In this document: positions 8,536 to 18,207 of the stretch, piece after piece
Numbering within the stretch: position 1 is the first letter of the stretch
Layout: every line of letters begins with the position of its first letter
Notes under the pieces: generated by a model
What the model saw: the letters and a program-made list of their open reading frames with translations, nothing else
The model's database searches: none
Told to the model about the DNA's origin: nothing
Translations under genes and position numbers: made by a program
Assembly: GCF_023715535.1 (NCBI RefSeq)
Contig: NZ_JAMBOI010000003.1
Coordinates: 310,001-374,000, forward strand
Direction: 5' to 3'
DNA length: 64,000 nucleotides
Origin: Sporosarcina luteola
GTDB lineage: Bacteria > Bacillota > Bacilli > Bacillales_A > Planococcaceae

Positions 8536-9459
8536 TCATTCCACCCCCGGCAAAATCGTCAACGTCTTATTATCTGCGTCAAGCTTTGCATCGACCCCTA
8601 GCGGAATCGCGAAATGCGGCTCGCAGTGGCCTATCTTGAAGCCCTCCACAACCGGATTATTCAAGCCGCCCAAATAATGGCGGAACACGTCATCCAACGA
8701 CAAGGTCCTTTGTTGTTTCTTCGGCTCAACGTCAGAGAAATCCCCGATGACGATGCCCGCAGCATCAGCAAGTTTCCCTGCCATGCGCAGTTGGTTCAGC
8801 ATCCCATCGACCCGATACGGTTCCTCGCCGACGTCTTCAATGAACAGCAGCTTGCCCTTCGTATCGATTTCGAATTTCGTACCGATCGTATTGGACAGCA
8901 ATGATAGATTTCCACCAACAAGCTCGCCTTGCGCACTACCCCCTGCAAGTGCCGTCAGCCGTGAAATCTCTTCCGTATAATGAAGCTCCATCGGTTCGAA
9001 TAATTGTTGGAACATCTTCGCAGACAGCTCGCTGAAACTGTCTTTCCCGACGCACGAAGCGAGCATCGGACCATGGAAGGTGACAAGATCCGAATAGAGA
9101 CCGATTGCGGTATGGAGGAAGGTGATGTCGCTGAATCCCCAGAACACTTTCGGGTTTTCCCGGATCAGTTGCAAATCCAACCGATCGGCATAGCGGGCCG
9201 AACCGTAGCCGCCCCCCGCACAAATGATGCCGCTGATCGAAGGATCCGCGAACATGTCTTCCAAATCCTGCAGCCTCTCATCATCCGTTCCTGCCAAATA
9301 GCCGTTAACATTTTTCACATGTTGTCCGAATTTCCATTTCAGGCCAAGCTGTTCCAGAAAAGAGAGCGAGCGTTCAAGATTCTCTTGATTCGGCGGGCTT
9401 GACGGCGCGACTATGCCGATCGTATCCCCCTGCTGAAGCCTTTTCGGTCGTATTCTCAT
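8536..9459 (-). CDS. ykfA: Murein LD-carboxypeptidase (S66) YkfA
   Basis: This family S66 serine peptidase removes the terminal D-Ala from murein tetrapeptides. The 307-residue protein has the nucleophile elbow FWGFSDIT with Ser110, then Glu208 (LLFIEDVGEEPYR) and His278 (KIGHCEPHFAIPLG), which together form the family's Ser-Glu-His triad. No signal peptide is present, so action is cytoplasmic. A GAGGTG site precedes the ATG. It begins the ykf part of the dpp-ykf operon, 255 bases after dppE, across array R2 and a stem-loop. Confidence 0.92.
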   Translation of the reverse strand: MRIRPKRLQQGDTIGIVAPSSPPNQENLERSLSFLEQLGLKWKFGQHVKNVNGYLAGTDDERLQDLEDMFADPSISGIICAGGGYGSARYADRLDLQLIRENPKVFWGFSDITFLHTAIGLYSDLVTFHGPMLASCVGKDSFSELSAKMFQQLFEPMELHYTEEISRLTALAGGSAQGELVGGNLSLLSNTIGTKFEIDTKGKLLFIEDVGEEPYRVDGMLNQLRMAGKLADAAGIVIGDFSDVEPKKQQRTLSLDDVFRHYLGGLNNPVVEGFKIGHCEPHFAIPLGVDAKLDADNKTLTILPGVE

Positions 9460-9497
9460 TACCCTGCACCTCTTTCAATCAAAAATCATCGTACTCC

Positions 9498-9584
9498 CGC
9501 ATAATATCATTCATATACGCATAAATTTCATTTCTCGCGCATAAATCACTGGAATTACGCATAAACTCGCTGACACGCGCATAA
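9498..9584 (-). repeat. Array R2: 5 x 20-bp units (core TTATGCG)
   Basis: TTATGCG (CGCATAA on the plus strand, starting at 9498, 9518, 9538, 9558 and 9578) recurs exactly every 20 bp. The spacers between cores are unrelated. At 9606-9627 follows TTGTCGAAAGGCATTTGGCG, the motif also found beside arrays R3, R6 and R9. The array lies inside the dppE-ykfA gap of one operon, so it is probably transcribed. Confidence 0.8.
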
Positions 9585-9673
9585 CGCCTGCAACTAGTTC
9601 ATGAATTGTCGAAAGGCATTTGGCGCGACTAACTGCTTACATATAATTGGATTTCCCGCGGGCTCAAATTGGA

Positions 9674-9705
9674 AAGTCGCGGCGCCATGACGGACACCGC
9701 GACTT
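9674..9705 (-). terminator. Stem-loop between dppE and ykfA
   Basis: AAGTCGCGG and CCGCGACTT form a perfect 9-bp stem around a 14-nt loop just after the dppE stop. On the minus strand it is followed only by TTTCC. It may therefore be a leaky terminator or an RNA-stabilising 3' hairpin that lowers ykf relative to dpp expression, rather than a full stop. Confidence 0.55.
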
Positions 9706-9714
9706 GTTCATTCA

Positions 9715-11382
9715 TTAGTTCTTATCTGCGTATTTCAAGTCGACATAGCCGACAGGGTGGCGCAGAATGCCGGAAACGCCTTCTTTTTCAAGTGATGTCG
9801 AGTTGTAGAAGTATAGTGGGAATACAGGCATTTCGTCCATGAGGAGCTTATCGGCCTGCTTCAACAACTCCCAACGTTTGTTTTCGTCCGTTTCATTTTT
9901 AATGTCCGCAATGAGCTTATCATATTCAGCATTCGACCATGTTGTACGGTTCATGGAAGAGCCGGTGATAAAGCTTTCAAGCGCGTTCACAGGGTCTGCA
10001 TAGTCATGCAGGAATGAGGAACGGGACATTTGGTATTTGAACTCTTTTTGCTCGGAAAGGAATACTCCGCTTTCCACGTTTTGCAGCTCTGCGTCAACGC
10101 CGAGCACTTCTTTGAACTTGGATTGAAGGGCGATCGCGATGTTCTGATGCGATTCGCTCGTTGAATAAGAGAGTGTCACTTTCGGAAGCTCCGTATAGCC
10201 TTCCTCTTTCATTCCTTCTTCCAAAAGTTGTTTCGCTTTTTCCGGATTGAAGGAGACGAGGTCGCCTACTGTTTCACGGAATTCTTTGCCGTCCGGCCCG
10301 ATGAAGCCGTATGTGACGAAGCCATGTGCCGGCTTCTCGCCATTTTTCGTTACAAAATTGACGATTTCCTCTTGATCGACCGCATACGCGAATGCTTGGC
10401 GGATCTTTTTATTCGTAAATGGCTCCATTGACGTGTTGAAGCGGTAGAAATACAAGCCCGCTTGGTCATCGATGCGAAGTTCTTTGCTGTCCTTTAATTG
10501 ATCCGCAATTTCAGACGGTACGCCCGTCACGTCCAACTCATTGGATTGATACATTTGATAAGCTGTCGTCGTGTCATTGACCATTGCCCAGTGGACTTTA
10601 TCCAAATTGACTGCGTCAGCATCCCAATAATGTTCGTTCTTTTCAAATTCGAAGCTTACATCGTGGCTCCATGCGGACAATTTGAATGGTCCGTTCCCTA
10701 CGAAAGTTGCAGCTTCCGTATGCCAAGTCGGATCGGCTGAAGCCACTTTTTCGTTGATCGGGAAGAAGCTTGGGTTTGTGATGATATTCAAGAATGCTTC
10801 GTTCGGAGACGTCAATTTGACGACGAACGTCTTCTCGTCCTTCGCTTCGATTGCGATGTCATCTGGAGAGCCTTCCCCAGTATTGTACTCTTCCGCTCCT
10901 TCGATGAAGTATGCTAGGAATGCCGCTGGTGATGCTGTTTCCGGATTCAGCATATGTTTCCAAGCGAATACGAAATCGCCAGCTACGACCGGATCGCCGT
11001 TCGACCATTTTGCGCCATCACGGATTGTGAATGTATACGTCAATCCGTCATCGGAGATATCGATTTTTTCAGCTGTCGCTTCGACCGCTTTATGGTCCTT
11101 ATCAAGACGTGTCAGACCTTCCATGATATTGTTCAGTGCACTCCAGGACACTGCGTTAAACCCGATGGATGGATCGAACGATGTCGGCTCTTCCCCGTTA
11201 TTCATTAGGAGAATCTTCTCTCCTGCAGCCGCCTCTTCCTTTTTACCCTCTTCTTTTCCATCTTCCGTCTTCGTATTTTCTGCCGGTTTTTCAGGCTCCT
11301 TGCCCGCTTCCTTGTTTGCAGTACATGCCGCAAGAACAAGTGCAAGCATTGCCACCATCAAAAATGATAACCACTTCTTCAT
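9715..11382 (-). CDS. dppE: Dipeptide-binding lipoprotein DppE
   Basis: This family 5 extracellular solute-binding lipoprotein captures di- and murein peptides for the Dpp permease. I start at the ATG at 11382 (555 residues): AAGGGGG lies upstream and the protein then opens with a classic lipoprotein signal, MKKWLSFLM, and lipobox LAAC. The upstream in-frame codons to 11421 have no signal character. A low-complexity Glu/Lys linker follows the lipidated Cys. It lies between dppD and ykfA in the B. subtilis order. Confidence 0.92.
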   Translation of the reverse strand: MKKWLSFLMVAMLALVLAACTANKEAGKEPEKPAENTKTEDGKEEGKKEEAAAGEKILLMNNGEEPTSFDPSIGFNAVSWSALNNIMEGLTRLDKDHKAVEATAEKIDISDDGLTYTFTIRDGAKWSNGDPVVAGDFVFAWKHMLNPETASPAAFLAYFIEGAEEYNTGEGSPDDIAIEAKDEKTFVVKLTSPNEAFLNIITNPSFFPINEKVASADPTWHTEAATFVGNGPFKLSAWSHDVSFEFEKNEHYWDADAVNLDKVHWAMVNDTTTAYQMYQSNELDVTGVPSEIADQLKDSKELRIDDQAGLYFYRFNTSMEPFTNKKIRQAFAYAVDQEEIVNFVTKNGEKPAHGFVTYGFIGPDGKEFRETVGDLVSFNPEKAKQLLEEGMKEEGYTELPKVTLSYSTSESHQNIAIALQSKFKEVLGVDAELQNVESGVFLSEQKEFKYQMSRSSFLHDYADPVNALESFITGSSMNRTTWSNAEYDKLIADIKNETDENKRWELLKQADKLLMDEMPVFPLYFYNSTSLEKEGVSGILRHPVGYVDLKYADKN

Positions 11383-11436
11383 ACCAATAGCCCCCTTGTT
11401 GATATATGACTTACAAAGCACTTTCGTGCGAAAAAC

Positions 11437-12522
11437 CTAGTTTTGACCAATCACTTTCTTCGCCCTGTCATCCTGCAGCCAGCAATCGACTGCATGAGTT
11501 TCGGATAAGCTGGTCGTTGCAGGATAGATGCGTTCACATACTTCCATGGCGAACGGGCATCTCGCCGTGAACGGACAACCGATTGGCGGAGAAAATAGAT
11601 CCGGCGGGGTCCCTTCGATCGGCTGAAGTTCCTCTTCCTTCAAGTCGAGCCTCGGCACAGAAGCGAGAAGCCCTTTTGTATAAGGATGCTGCGGTGTATA
11701 GAACACTTCGCGCTTATCGCCGATTTCAATGACTTTCCCTGCATACATGACCGCAATCCGATCTGCGATTTTCGCCACAACTCCCAAATCGTGCGTGATG
11801 AGAATGATTGAGACGCCCGTACGTTCCTGAATCTCTTCAAATAGTTCTAGAATCTGTGCCTGGATTGTGACGTCCAGTGCAGTTGTCGGCTCATCAGCTA
11901 TTAGCAGTTCAGGCTCGCAGATCAGAGCGATTGCAATGACAATCCGCTGACGCATCCCTCCGGAAAACTGATGGGGATATTGTTTCATTCGTTCATCGGG
12001 ATTCGGGATACCGACCACTTCCAGCAAGTTGATCGCTTTTTGAAGCGCCTCGGCTTTACTCACTTTTTGATGGGTCCGCAACCCTTCCGTCAACTGCTCG
12101 CCGATTTTAAGTGTCGGGTTCAAGGCGGTCATCGGATCTTGGAAGATCATCGAAATGTCGACCCCTTGCACCTTTCTCATCTCGGATTTATCGAGCTTCG
12201 TCAAATCTTTCCCTTTAAACAGGACTTTTCCATTTTTAATGCGTCCCGCAGGTTTTGGAATGAGTCCCATGATCGTATTCGCGGTGACGCTTTTTCCACA
12301 GCCCGACTCCCCGACGATGGCAAGAGTCTCCCCTTTATACAGATCGAACGAAACGCCGCGCAGAGCTTGTACTTCCCCCCCGAACGTCTTAAAAGATACA
12401 TGCAGATCCTGAACGGAGAGCATGACATCCGTAAATGTTTTAGTACGCTTACGCGATTGTTTCAGGCCTGGCGCAATCGCGGTCCCGCCTTGATTTTCAT
12501 CAATCGGTGCAAATTTTTTCAT
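11437..12522 (-). CDS. dppD: Dipeptide ABC transporter ATPase DppD
   Basis: This is the first ATPase of the Dpp importer. Walker [10 protein letters not shown], signature [15 protein letters not shown], Walker [13 protein letters not shown] and the C-terminal cysteine-bearing oligopeptide domain ([15 protein letters not shown]) are present. The protein carries about 35 extra N-terminal residues before the usual MLSVQDL. I place the start at ATG 12522, 7 bases after GAAAGG. A GTG at 12537 would overlap the dppC stop (GTGA) but sits directly on its own purine run. A later ATG at 12423 gives the standard family N-terminus and cannot be excluded. Confidence 0.9.
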   Translation of the reverse strand: MKKFAPIDENQGGTAIAPGLKQSRKRTKTFTDVMLSVQDLHVSFKTFGGEVQALRGVSFDLYKGETLAIVGESGCGKSVTANTIMGLIPKPAGRIKNGKVLFKGKDLTKLDKSEMRKVQGVDISMIFQDPMTALNPTLKIGEQLTEGLRTHQKVSKAEALQKAINLLEVVGIPNPDERMKQYPHQFSGGMRQRIVIAIALICEPELLIADEPTTALDVTIQAQILELFEEIQERTGVSIILITHDLGVVAKIADRIAVMYAGKVIEIGDKREVFYTPQHPYTKGLLASVPRLDLKEEELQPIEGTPPDLFSPPIGCPFTARCPFAMEVCERIYPATTSLSETHAVDCWLQDDRAKKVIGQN

Positions 12523-12533
12523 GTCCAAACCTT

Positions 12534-13472
12534 TCACCCCCTCAGTTTCGGATCAAGTGCATCTTGCATACCGTCTCCGAGGACGTTAAATGCAAACATT
12601 GTCATTGAAATGAAGAACGCAGGGAAGAATAACCTCCACCAATGTCCTGATAAGATGACAGGCAATGCGTCATTCGCCATAACCCCCCAGCTCGCAACAG
12701 GCGCCTGGATGCCTAGCCCGATGAAGCTTAAGAAGGCTTCCGCGAAAATGGCGCTTGGCACAGTCAATGTCATTTGGACAATGATTGGTCCCATTGTATT
12801 GGGAAGCAAGTTCTTCCGAATAATTCTAGGTGTTCTCGCTCCGAAAGATTTCGAGGCCGTAACAAATTCATAGTTTTTGATTTGCAGCACCTGCCCCCTG
12901 ACAATACGGGCCATTCCGACCCATCCGGTGATTGTCAGCGCAACGATGATCGTCGTCAAGCTTGGACCCATGATGACCATTAACAGAATGACGACAAGCA
13001 GATGAGGAAGCCCATAAAGGATTTCAATGATCCTCATCATGACGGTGTCCGTCCTTCCGCCTTTATAACCGCTAATTCCGCCGTAGATAATGCCGATGAA
13101 AAAGTCGATCAAAGCGGCGGCAACACCGACGAACAGTGAAACGCGAGCGCCATGCCAAGTTCTCGTGAAGACGTCCCACCCTTTGTCGTCCGTCCCAAAC
13201 CAATGTTTCGAAGATGGCGCCAAGTTCTGGTTTGCATATTGCGTTGTTTCTATATTATGTGGTGATAGAATCGGAGCAAAAATTGCGAACAATGTCAGAA
13301 TAATTAAGAATACTAGCCCACCCATCGCCAATTTGTTCTTCCGCAATCTACGCCAGGCATCCTTCCAATAGGAAAGTGATGGACGTACGACTGATTCCGC
13401 TTTCTCCGCATCTTTCCCTATTGGTTTGAACCATTCATCCGGGACTTGAACTTTTTGCTGATGACTTACCAT
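12534..13472 (-). CDS. dppC: Dipeptide ABC transporter permease DppC
   Basis: This inner-membrane permease of the BPD family has 312 residues and about six membrane segments. It has an N-terminal OppC-type extension and the EAA-like loop region (EAFLSFIGLGIQAPVASWGVM). The ATG at 13472 shares a base with the dppB stop (TGATG), and GGAAGGTG lies upstream; a GTG three bases earlier is equally readable. With DppB it forms the channel for di- and tripeptides. Confidence 0.93.
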   Translation of the reverse strand: MVSHQQKVQVPDEWFKPIGKDAEKAESVVRPSLSYWKDAWRRLRKNKLAMGGLVFLIILTLFAIFAPILSPHNIETTQYANQNLAPSSKHWFGTDDKGWDVFTRTWHGARVSLFVGVAAALIDFFIGIIYGGISGYKGGRTDTVMMRIIEILYGLPHLLVVILLMVIMGPSLTTIIVALTITGWVGMARIVRGQVLQIKNYEFVTASKSFGARTPRIIRKNLLPNTMGPIIVQMTLTVPSAIFAEAFLSFIGLGIQAPVASWGVMANDALPVILSGHWWRLFFPAFFISMTMFAFNVLGDGMQDALDPKLRG

Positions 13473-14407
13473 CACGCATCACCTTCCTTTCGGTGAAGTT
13501 TAATGCGCGGATCAAGGAATCCATAGACGATATCTACTAAAAACAACATGAATACGAGGAAGGAGCTATAGAATACGGTCGAACCCATGATGACTGGGTA
13601 GTCCCGGTTATTGATGCTCTCGACGAAATATTTTCCCATGCCCGGAATCGCAAAAATCTTTTCGATGACGAATGTTCCCGTCAAAATTCCCGCAAGCATC
13701 GTCCCCATGATTGTGACGATCGGCATAAGCGCATTGCGCAATGCGTGCCGAAGGACGATGCGCATCGGCGATAATCCTTTCGCCCTCGCCATTTTCATAT
13801 AATCCTGCGTCAAGACTTCTAACATGCTCGACCTTGTCAGACGTGCAATGATTGCCGTCGGACCAGTGGCAAGCGCCAATGTCGGCAAAATCATATGGAG
13901 AGGGCTGCTCCACGTAGCAGGCGGGAGTAGATTCCAGTTGACCGCCACTTGCTGGATCAACACCGTCGCCAATACGAAGTTAGGAACGGATATCCCGATA
14001 ACAGCGAATGCCATCGCCGCATAATCGATGATGCCATTATGTCGCAATGCAGCGAATGTCCCTAACGTAATCCCCGATATGACAGCAACGAGAATCGTCA
14101 CCATCCCAAGCTCGAATGAAATCGGAAAGCCTCTGGCAAGTAATTTATTCACCGACTCGTTCGGTTTTTTAATGGATGGTCCGAAATCGAACGTCGCAAT
14201 TGACTTCAAGTAGTGCACATATTGCACATGTGTCGGTTGATCTAGCTTATAGAACTTCTCCAGATTCGCCTGGATTGTCGGATTCGATGTCCGCTCTTCA
14301 TCGAACGGCGAGCCTGGTATCGAATGCATTAAGAAGAATGTCAGTGTCGCGATGATGAGGATTGTCGCAATCATCATGAAGAATCTCTTAACTATGTAAA
14401 TTGCCAC
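13472..14407 (-). CDS. dppB: Dipeptide ABC transporter permease DppB
   Basis: This is the partner permease, 311 residues. It has the family's long first periplasmic-side loop after MAIYIVKRFFMMI, the IPGSPFDEE segment and a C-terminal EAA-like motif (VIEKIFAIPGMGKYFVESI). The start is GTG at 14407 with AAGGGGG 8 bases upstream. It lies 13 bases after dppA and is coupled to dppC by stop-start overlap. Confidence 0.93.
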   Translation of the reverse strand: MAIYIVKRFFMMIATILIIATLTFFLMHSIPGSPFDEERTSNPTIQANLEKFYKLDQPTHVQYVHYLKSIATFDFGPSIKKPNESVNKLLARGFPISFELGMVTILVAVISGITLGTFAALRHNGIIDYAAMAFAVIGISVPNFVLATVLIQQVAVNWNLLPPATWSSPLHMILPTLALATGPTAIIARLTRSSMLEVLTQDYMKMARAKGLSPMRIVLRHALRNALMPIVTIMGTMLAGILTGTFVIEKIFAIPGMGKYFVESINNRDYPVIMGSTVFYSSFLVFMLFLVDIVYGFLDPRIKLHRKEGDA

Positions 14408-14420
14408 GCGCCACTCCCCC

Positions 14421-15245
14421 TTAGCAGAACTTTGTTTGCATTGCCAACTCGACCATCACGAGCATTGCCCGGTACGCTTCGAGAATATCTTTCGCTTCAA
14501 ATTTCACGATGGTTGTATCCGGCTCGATTTCACACCCCGGCATGAGCGCGGCCCATTCCGCTTGACCATAGTTCGTGAATTCAATTCGTAAAACCGGGTT
14601 TGCCGGAGGTACGAGCGGTTTAATTGCTAAGCGTTTAGTAATCGCTTCTGCAGTCTTTTCCTCGATTAATGCATGCGCCTTTGTCGGATGCAACGTCTTG
14701 ACAGCGGAACGGGAAATCGACTGCTTGACAGCGGCGGTCACAATCCCAGGAATCAAGGCTTGCGCTTCCATACATGCACGATCATCCCCGGCGACCATGA
14801 TGACAGGAACTCCGTAATGACCCGCTACATATGCGTTTAAGCCAAGCTCGCCGATGGCCACGTCATTGATATGCATATTCCTGACGCCAAAGGTCATTGA
14901 ATGGCTCATGACACCTGGCTGACCTGCCCTTGCGTGATATCCGGCAAAGATAGCACCGTCAAATGACTCATCCAGTCCCTGCACCATAGAAAACGCTTTC
15001 ATACCACCGGTTATCAAATCTGCATCAGGATGTAACTCCTCCAAAAGCAGATTGTTCATTTGGGAATGGCTATCATTCACAAGGACTTGTTCAGCTCCTT
15101 GTCCGATCGCCGCTCGTATGATAGCGTTTGCTTCCTCTGTCATAATACGCCGCGCACGTTCATAATTATGTCTGGCAGAATCGACAAACGTGTAATCAGG
15201 CAGCCCCGTGATCCCTTCCATATCAACGGATACGTAAATCTTCAT
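14421..15245 (-). CDS. dppA: D-aminopeptidase DppA (M55)
   Basis: This zinc D-aminopeptidase releases N-terminal D-Ala from peptides and opens the dpp operon. Starting at ATG 15245 (GATGGGGG upstream) the protein has 274 residues. Its zinc ligands fall at Asp8, Glu10, His60, His104 and Glu133, with the nucleophile-type His115, the same numbering as the B. subtilis enzyme. That agreement supports this start over the ATG five codons upstream. Confidence 0.95.
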   Translation of the reverse strand: MKIYVSVDMEGITGLPDYTFVDSARHNYERARRIMTEEANAIIRAAIGQGAEQVLVNDSHSQMNNLLLEELHPDADLITGGMKAFSMVQGLDESFDGAIFAGYHARAGQPGVMSHSMTFGVRNMHINDVAIGELGLNAYVAGHYGVPVIMVAGDDRACMEAQALIPGIVTAAVKQSISRSAVKTLHPTKAHALIEEKTAEAITKRLAIKPLVPPANPVLRIEFTNYGQAEWAALMPGCEIEPDTTIVKFEAKDILEAYRAMLVMVELAMQTKFC

Positions 15246-15309
15246 TTCTATTTCCCCCATCTCTCCATCTCTCTGAATTAATAGCCTAGTCGGTTAATTG
15301 GTAAGTTCA

Positions 15310-15338
15310 ATCCTATCAAACTTTTGAGAATATTACAA
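15310..15338 (-). promoter_or_regulatory. dppA promoter with CodY-like box
   Basis: On the minus strand TTGTAA (15338-15333) and TAGGAT (15315-15310) are 17 bases apart. A 15-bp CodY-like palindrome lies at 15334-15320 within the spacer, with 12 of 15 matches to AATTTTCWGAAAATT. In B. subtilis the dpp operon is CodY-repressed, so occlusion of this promoter in rich medium is a fair inference. Confidence 0.45.
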
Positions 15339-15346
15339 TACGGTTT

Positions 15347-15386
15347 CAAAAAATAAAACCGCCACCCAGTTTCCCGGATGGCGGTT
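15347..15386 (-). terminator. Terminator of the oligopeptide transporter operon
   Basis: AACCGCCA pairs with TGGCGGTT (15357-15386), followed on the minus strand by TTTTATTTTTT. This is a clear intrinsic terminator that separates the opp-type operon from dpp. Confidence 0.85.
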
Positions 15387-15412
15387 GATTATCGATCAGA
15401 ACCGATAATTAT

Positions 15413-17242
15413 TTATTCACTTACACCCAAATCATACAAGTATAGATCAGAGCCTGGGTCGATTGAGTAGTTAACAACGCGCTTGTTAACGCCCATTAGG
15501 TAGTAACGGTATACAGTTGGTGCAACCGGAACTTCTTCAGCCATAAGCGCTTGCCATTGTTTGTAGATATCTTTACGGTAGTCTGAATCAAATGCCTTTT
15601 CAGATGTACCAGCTGCAAGAAGCTCATCGTTCTTCTCGTTTGTGAAACGGCTGTAGTTGAATGCAGCATCTCTGCCGTATAGGCCAGATGGATCTGGGTC
15701 AGAACCAGTTCCCCATGCTCCTTGGTAGATGTCGATTTTTGGATCATCTGCTTTAACCATGTCATAGAACGAGTTGAACTCGTGTAGACGTCCGTCTAGA
15801 AGTTGTACTTTAATTCCGACGTCAGCCCAGTTTTGCATATAGAACTGTGCAATCGGCTCAGCAGTTTCTCCACCTGACATGGAAGCGAAGTTAAGAACGA
15901 ATTCTTCACCTTTGTCATTTTCACGGAATCCATCGCCATTAACGTCTTTATATCCTGCTTCGTCAAGAAGTGCTTTCGCTTTTTCAGGATCATAAGATGG
16001 TGTTGCAAGGTCCGCATCATGGAAGCTTGCGAATACAGGAATGATCAATGATGTTGCAGGGAAACGAAGACCGTGGTAAAGTTCTTTACCGATTGTTTCG
16101 TTGTCCATTGCATACCACATAGCTTGACGAACAAGTTTGTTAGCCATTTTAGCATTTGGATCTGTTACGTTTGTTTTCTTTTCAGGATCCCATTTACCAA
16201 GTTTGAACCCGATATATGTGTATGCATAGTCAATATCCGCAAGAAGCTCGATATTGTCGATTTCTTTTGCATTTAGATATTGATCAACTGGGATTGAAGC
16301 GATATCAGCATCGCCTTTCTTAAGTGCTTCAAGGATAGAAGCGGAGCTTACAACTTTCAAGACCAGTGATTTAAGATTAGGTTTACCTCTCCAGTAGTCA
16401 TCATTGCGGACGTATAGGACAGATTCACCTGGGATGATTTTTTCAACTTTGTAAGGACCGAAGCCGATTGGGTTCACACGGATTTTATCGGAAGCTTCAA
16501 GTTCTTCGATTGTAATTTCGCCAGTCATAACATCCCCTACGTGGTGCCTAGGTGTTGCATATGACCAAAAACCAGACAATAGGGATGGTGTTGCTTCTGT
16601 GAATGTGAATGAAATTTGTTTCTCGTCATCTGAAACTTCGATACCAGAGATTTCTGTTGTTTTACCTTCGTTGTATTCCGGCATACCAACAACGTTTTCA
16701 ATCATGAAATCGTAACGGTCTCCAGTGTAATCAGGGTGACCAAGCAATTGGTATGAGTAAAGAAGGTCACTTGCTTTTACCGGCTCGCCGTCATGCCATT
16801 TTACACCATCTTTGATAGTTAATGTGAGTGTTTTATTGTCTTCTGAAATTTCGTAAGTAGCTGCACCGTCATTAGTGATCAAGTAATCTCCATCTGAAGA
16901 TAGTAGAGCCTCATCAAATTTCTCGATAACTTGAGCATCAAATGTCCCTGAGTAGAACACACGGCTTAACGTACCTTCAAACGGAGTGTCTGTTACCATA
17001 GCCCACGTCAATTCTCCGTCTGCCATTGGCTCAGCATTGTTCGTTACTTCGAACGGGAAATCAAGGCCTGCGCTTGGATCCTCAGCCGGCTTCTCTTCCG
17101 TTTTTGGTTCTTCTTTCTTTTCTGGTTCTTTTGCCGGTTCTTTATCACCAGCGCCTTCTTTTTCTTTGCCAGTACATGCAGCTAAAAATACGCTGAGAAC
17201 AAGCAACAGACTCGCAAGTAGCATAAACTGCTTCTTTGCCAT
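15413..17242 (-). CDS. Oligopeptide-binding lipoprotein (OppA/AppA type)
   Basis: This family 5 solute-binding lipoprotein has 609 residues. It has a signal peptide ending in lipobox LAAC at about residues 20-23, an acidic/lysine linker rich in PEKKEEPK-type repeats, and a long binding domain. The length is nearer to OppA/AppA (about 540-600) than to small dipeptide binders, which suggests longer peptides, but substrate choice cannot be read from sequence. It is the last gene of a D-F-B-C-A ordered operon. An internal segment DVNGDGFREND looks like a calcium-binding loop found in some family members. Confidence 0.88.
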   Translation of the reverse strand: MAKKQFMLLASLLLVLSVFLAACTGKEKEGAGDKEPAKEPEKKEEPKTEEKPAEDPSAGLDFPFEVTNNAEPMADGELTWAMVTDTPFEGTLSRVFYSGTFDAQVIEKFDEALLSSDGDYLITNDGAATYEISEDNKTLTLTIKDGVKWHDGEPVKASDLLYSYQLLGHPDYTGDRYDFMIENVVGMPEYNEGKTTEISGIEVSDDEKQISFTFTEATPSLLSGFWSYATPRHHVGDVMTGEITIEELEASDKIRVNPIGFGPYKVEKIIPGESVLYVRNDDYWRGKPNLKSLVLKVVSSASILEALKKGDADIASIPVDQYLNAKEIDNIELLADIDYAYTYIGFKLGKWDPEKKTNVTDPNAKMANKLVRQAMWYAMDNETIGKELYHGLRFPATSLIIPVFASFHDADLATPSYDPEKAKALLDEAGYKDVNGDGFRENDKGEEFVLNFASMSGGETAEPIAQFYMQNWADVGIKVQLLDGRLHEFNSFYDMVKADDPKIDIYQGAWGTGSDPDPSGLYGRDAAFNYSRFTNEKNDELLAAGTSEKAFDSDYRKDIYKQWQALMAEEVPVAPTVYRYYLMGVNKRVVNYSIDPGSDLYLYDLGVSE

Positions 17243-17264
17243 TTGTATTACCTCCCCTTATTTT

Positions 17265-18176
17265 TTAGGCTAATCTTTGCCTTGCGTCTGACGCGCGTTT
17301 GACCGCTTGCCCGACGTAATTTATACACAGCATCATTACTAGGATCAGCAATGCTGCAGGTAACCAAACCCACCACTTGTTCTTTATAATATCGGGATTC
17401 CTTGCGAACGAAATTAACGTTCCAAGTGAAGGAGTTCCAGCGGGCAGGCCGAATCCTAAGAAAGTCAGCCCGGTCTCGATCCCGATATTGTTAGCAAGCG
17501 TAAGTGTCATATTAACTATGACGAGTGAACTTAAGTTAGGGAACATTTCAAAGAACATGATTTTGAAACTTGGAGTCCCTAATGTCTTGGAAGCGTTAAT
17601 GTAATCAAGCTCCCTTTCCTGAAGAGCCCTGGAGCGGATTAGCCTCGCTTTTCCAAACCAGGCGAAAATACTCATGATCAGGATGAATGTAAATACATTA
17701 TAGTTTGGTACAATAGTTACAAATACAATAATGAACATCAATGACGGCAATACCATGAGGAATTCAAGAATACGCATCATAACATTGTCGGCTGCGCCTC
17801 CGTAATACCCAGATATCAGGCCGTATGTCAAGCCAATCAACCCGGCAATGAGTGTGACTGCGACTCCGATTGTGAGCGAGTTCCGTGTCCCGATCATCAA
17901 CTGGCCAAATACGTCTCGCCCTCCATCATCTGTCCCGACCCAATTATCTAAGGAAGGCGGCTTCCAGACGTTTAAGAAGTTCACTCGCGTCAATGCTGTT
18001 TGGTCAACGAATAATGGCGAAATGTAAGCCGATAATACGATGATTGTAAACAAAATTAATGAGCCCAACGCCATTTTATCGTGCATTATTTCACGCCAAA
18101 TCGTACGCAAAAGCGATGGATTATTTAGTTTTTCTTGAGCAATCAATTTTTTTTCATCTATGACTGGATTTGTCAT
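17265..18176 (-). CDS. Oligopeptide ABC transporter permease (OppC/AppC type)
   Basis: This 303-residue BPD permease has about six membrane segments, a soluble N-terminal OppC-type arm and the EAA-like loop near IETGLTFLGFGLPAGTPSLG. It pairs with the OppB-type permease immediately upstream, 31 bases away, to form the channel. The phrase WVGTDDGGRDVFGQLMIGTRNSL is typical of OppC/DppC proteins. Calling it AppC would require the binding protein's specificity, so I leave the symbol open. Confidence 0.88.
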   Translation of the reverse strand: MTNPVIDEKKLIAQEKLNNPSLLRTIWREIMHDKMALGSLILFTIIVLSAYISPLFVDQTALTRVNFLNVWKPPSLDNWVGTDDGGRDVFGQLMIGTRNSLTIGVAVTLIAGLIGLTYGLISGYYGGAADNVMMRILEFLMVLPSLMFIIVFVTIVPNYNVFTFILIMSIFAWFGKARLIRSRALQERELDYINASKTLGTPSFKIMFFEMFPNLSSLVIVNMTLTLANNIGIETGLTFLGFGLPAGTPSLGTLISFARNPDIIKNKWWVWLPAALLILVMMLCINYVGQAVKRASDARQRLA

Positions 18177-18207
18177 TACTTTCCCTCCTCTTCCTTCTCT
18201 TCATCTT

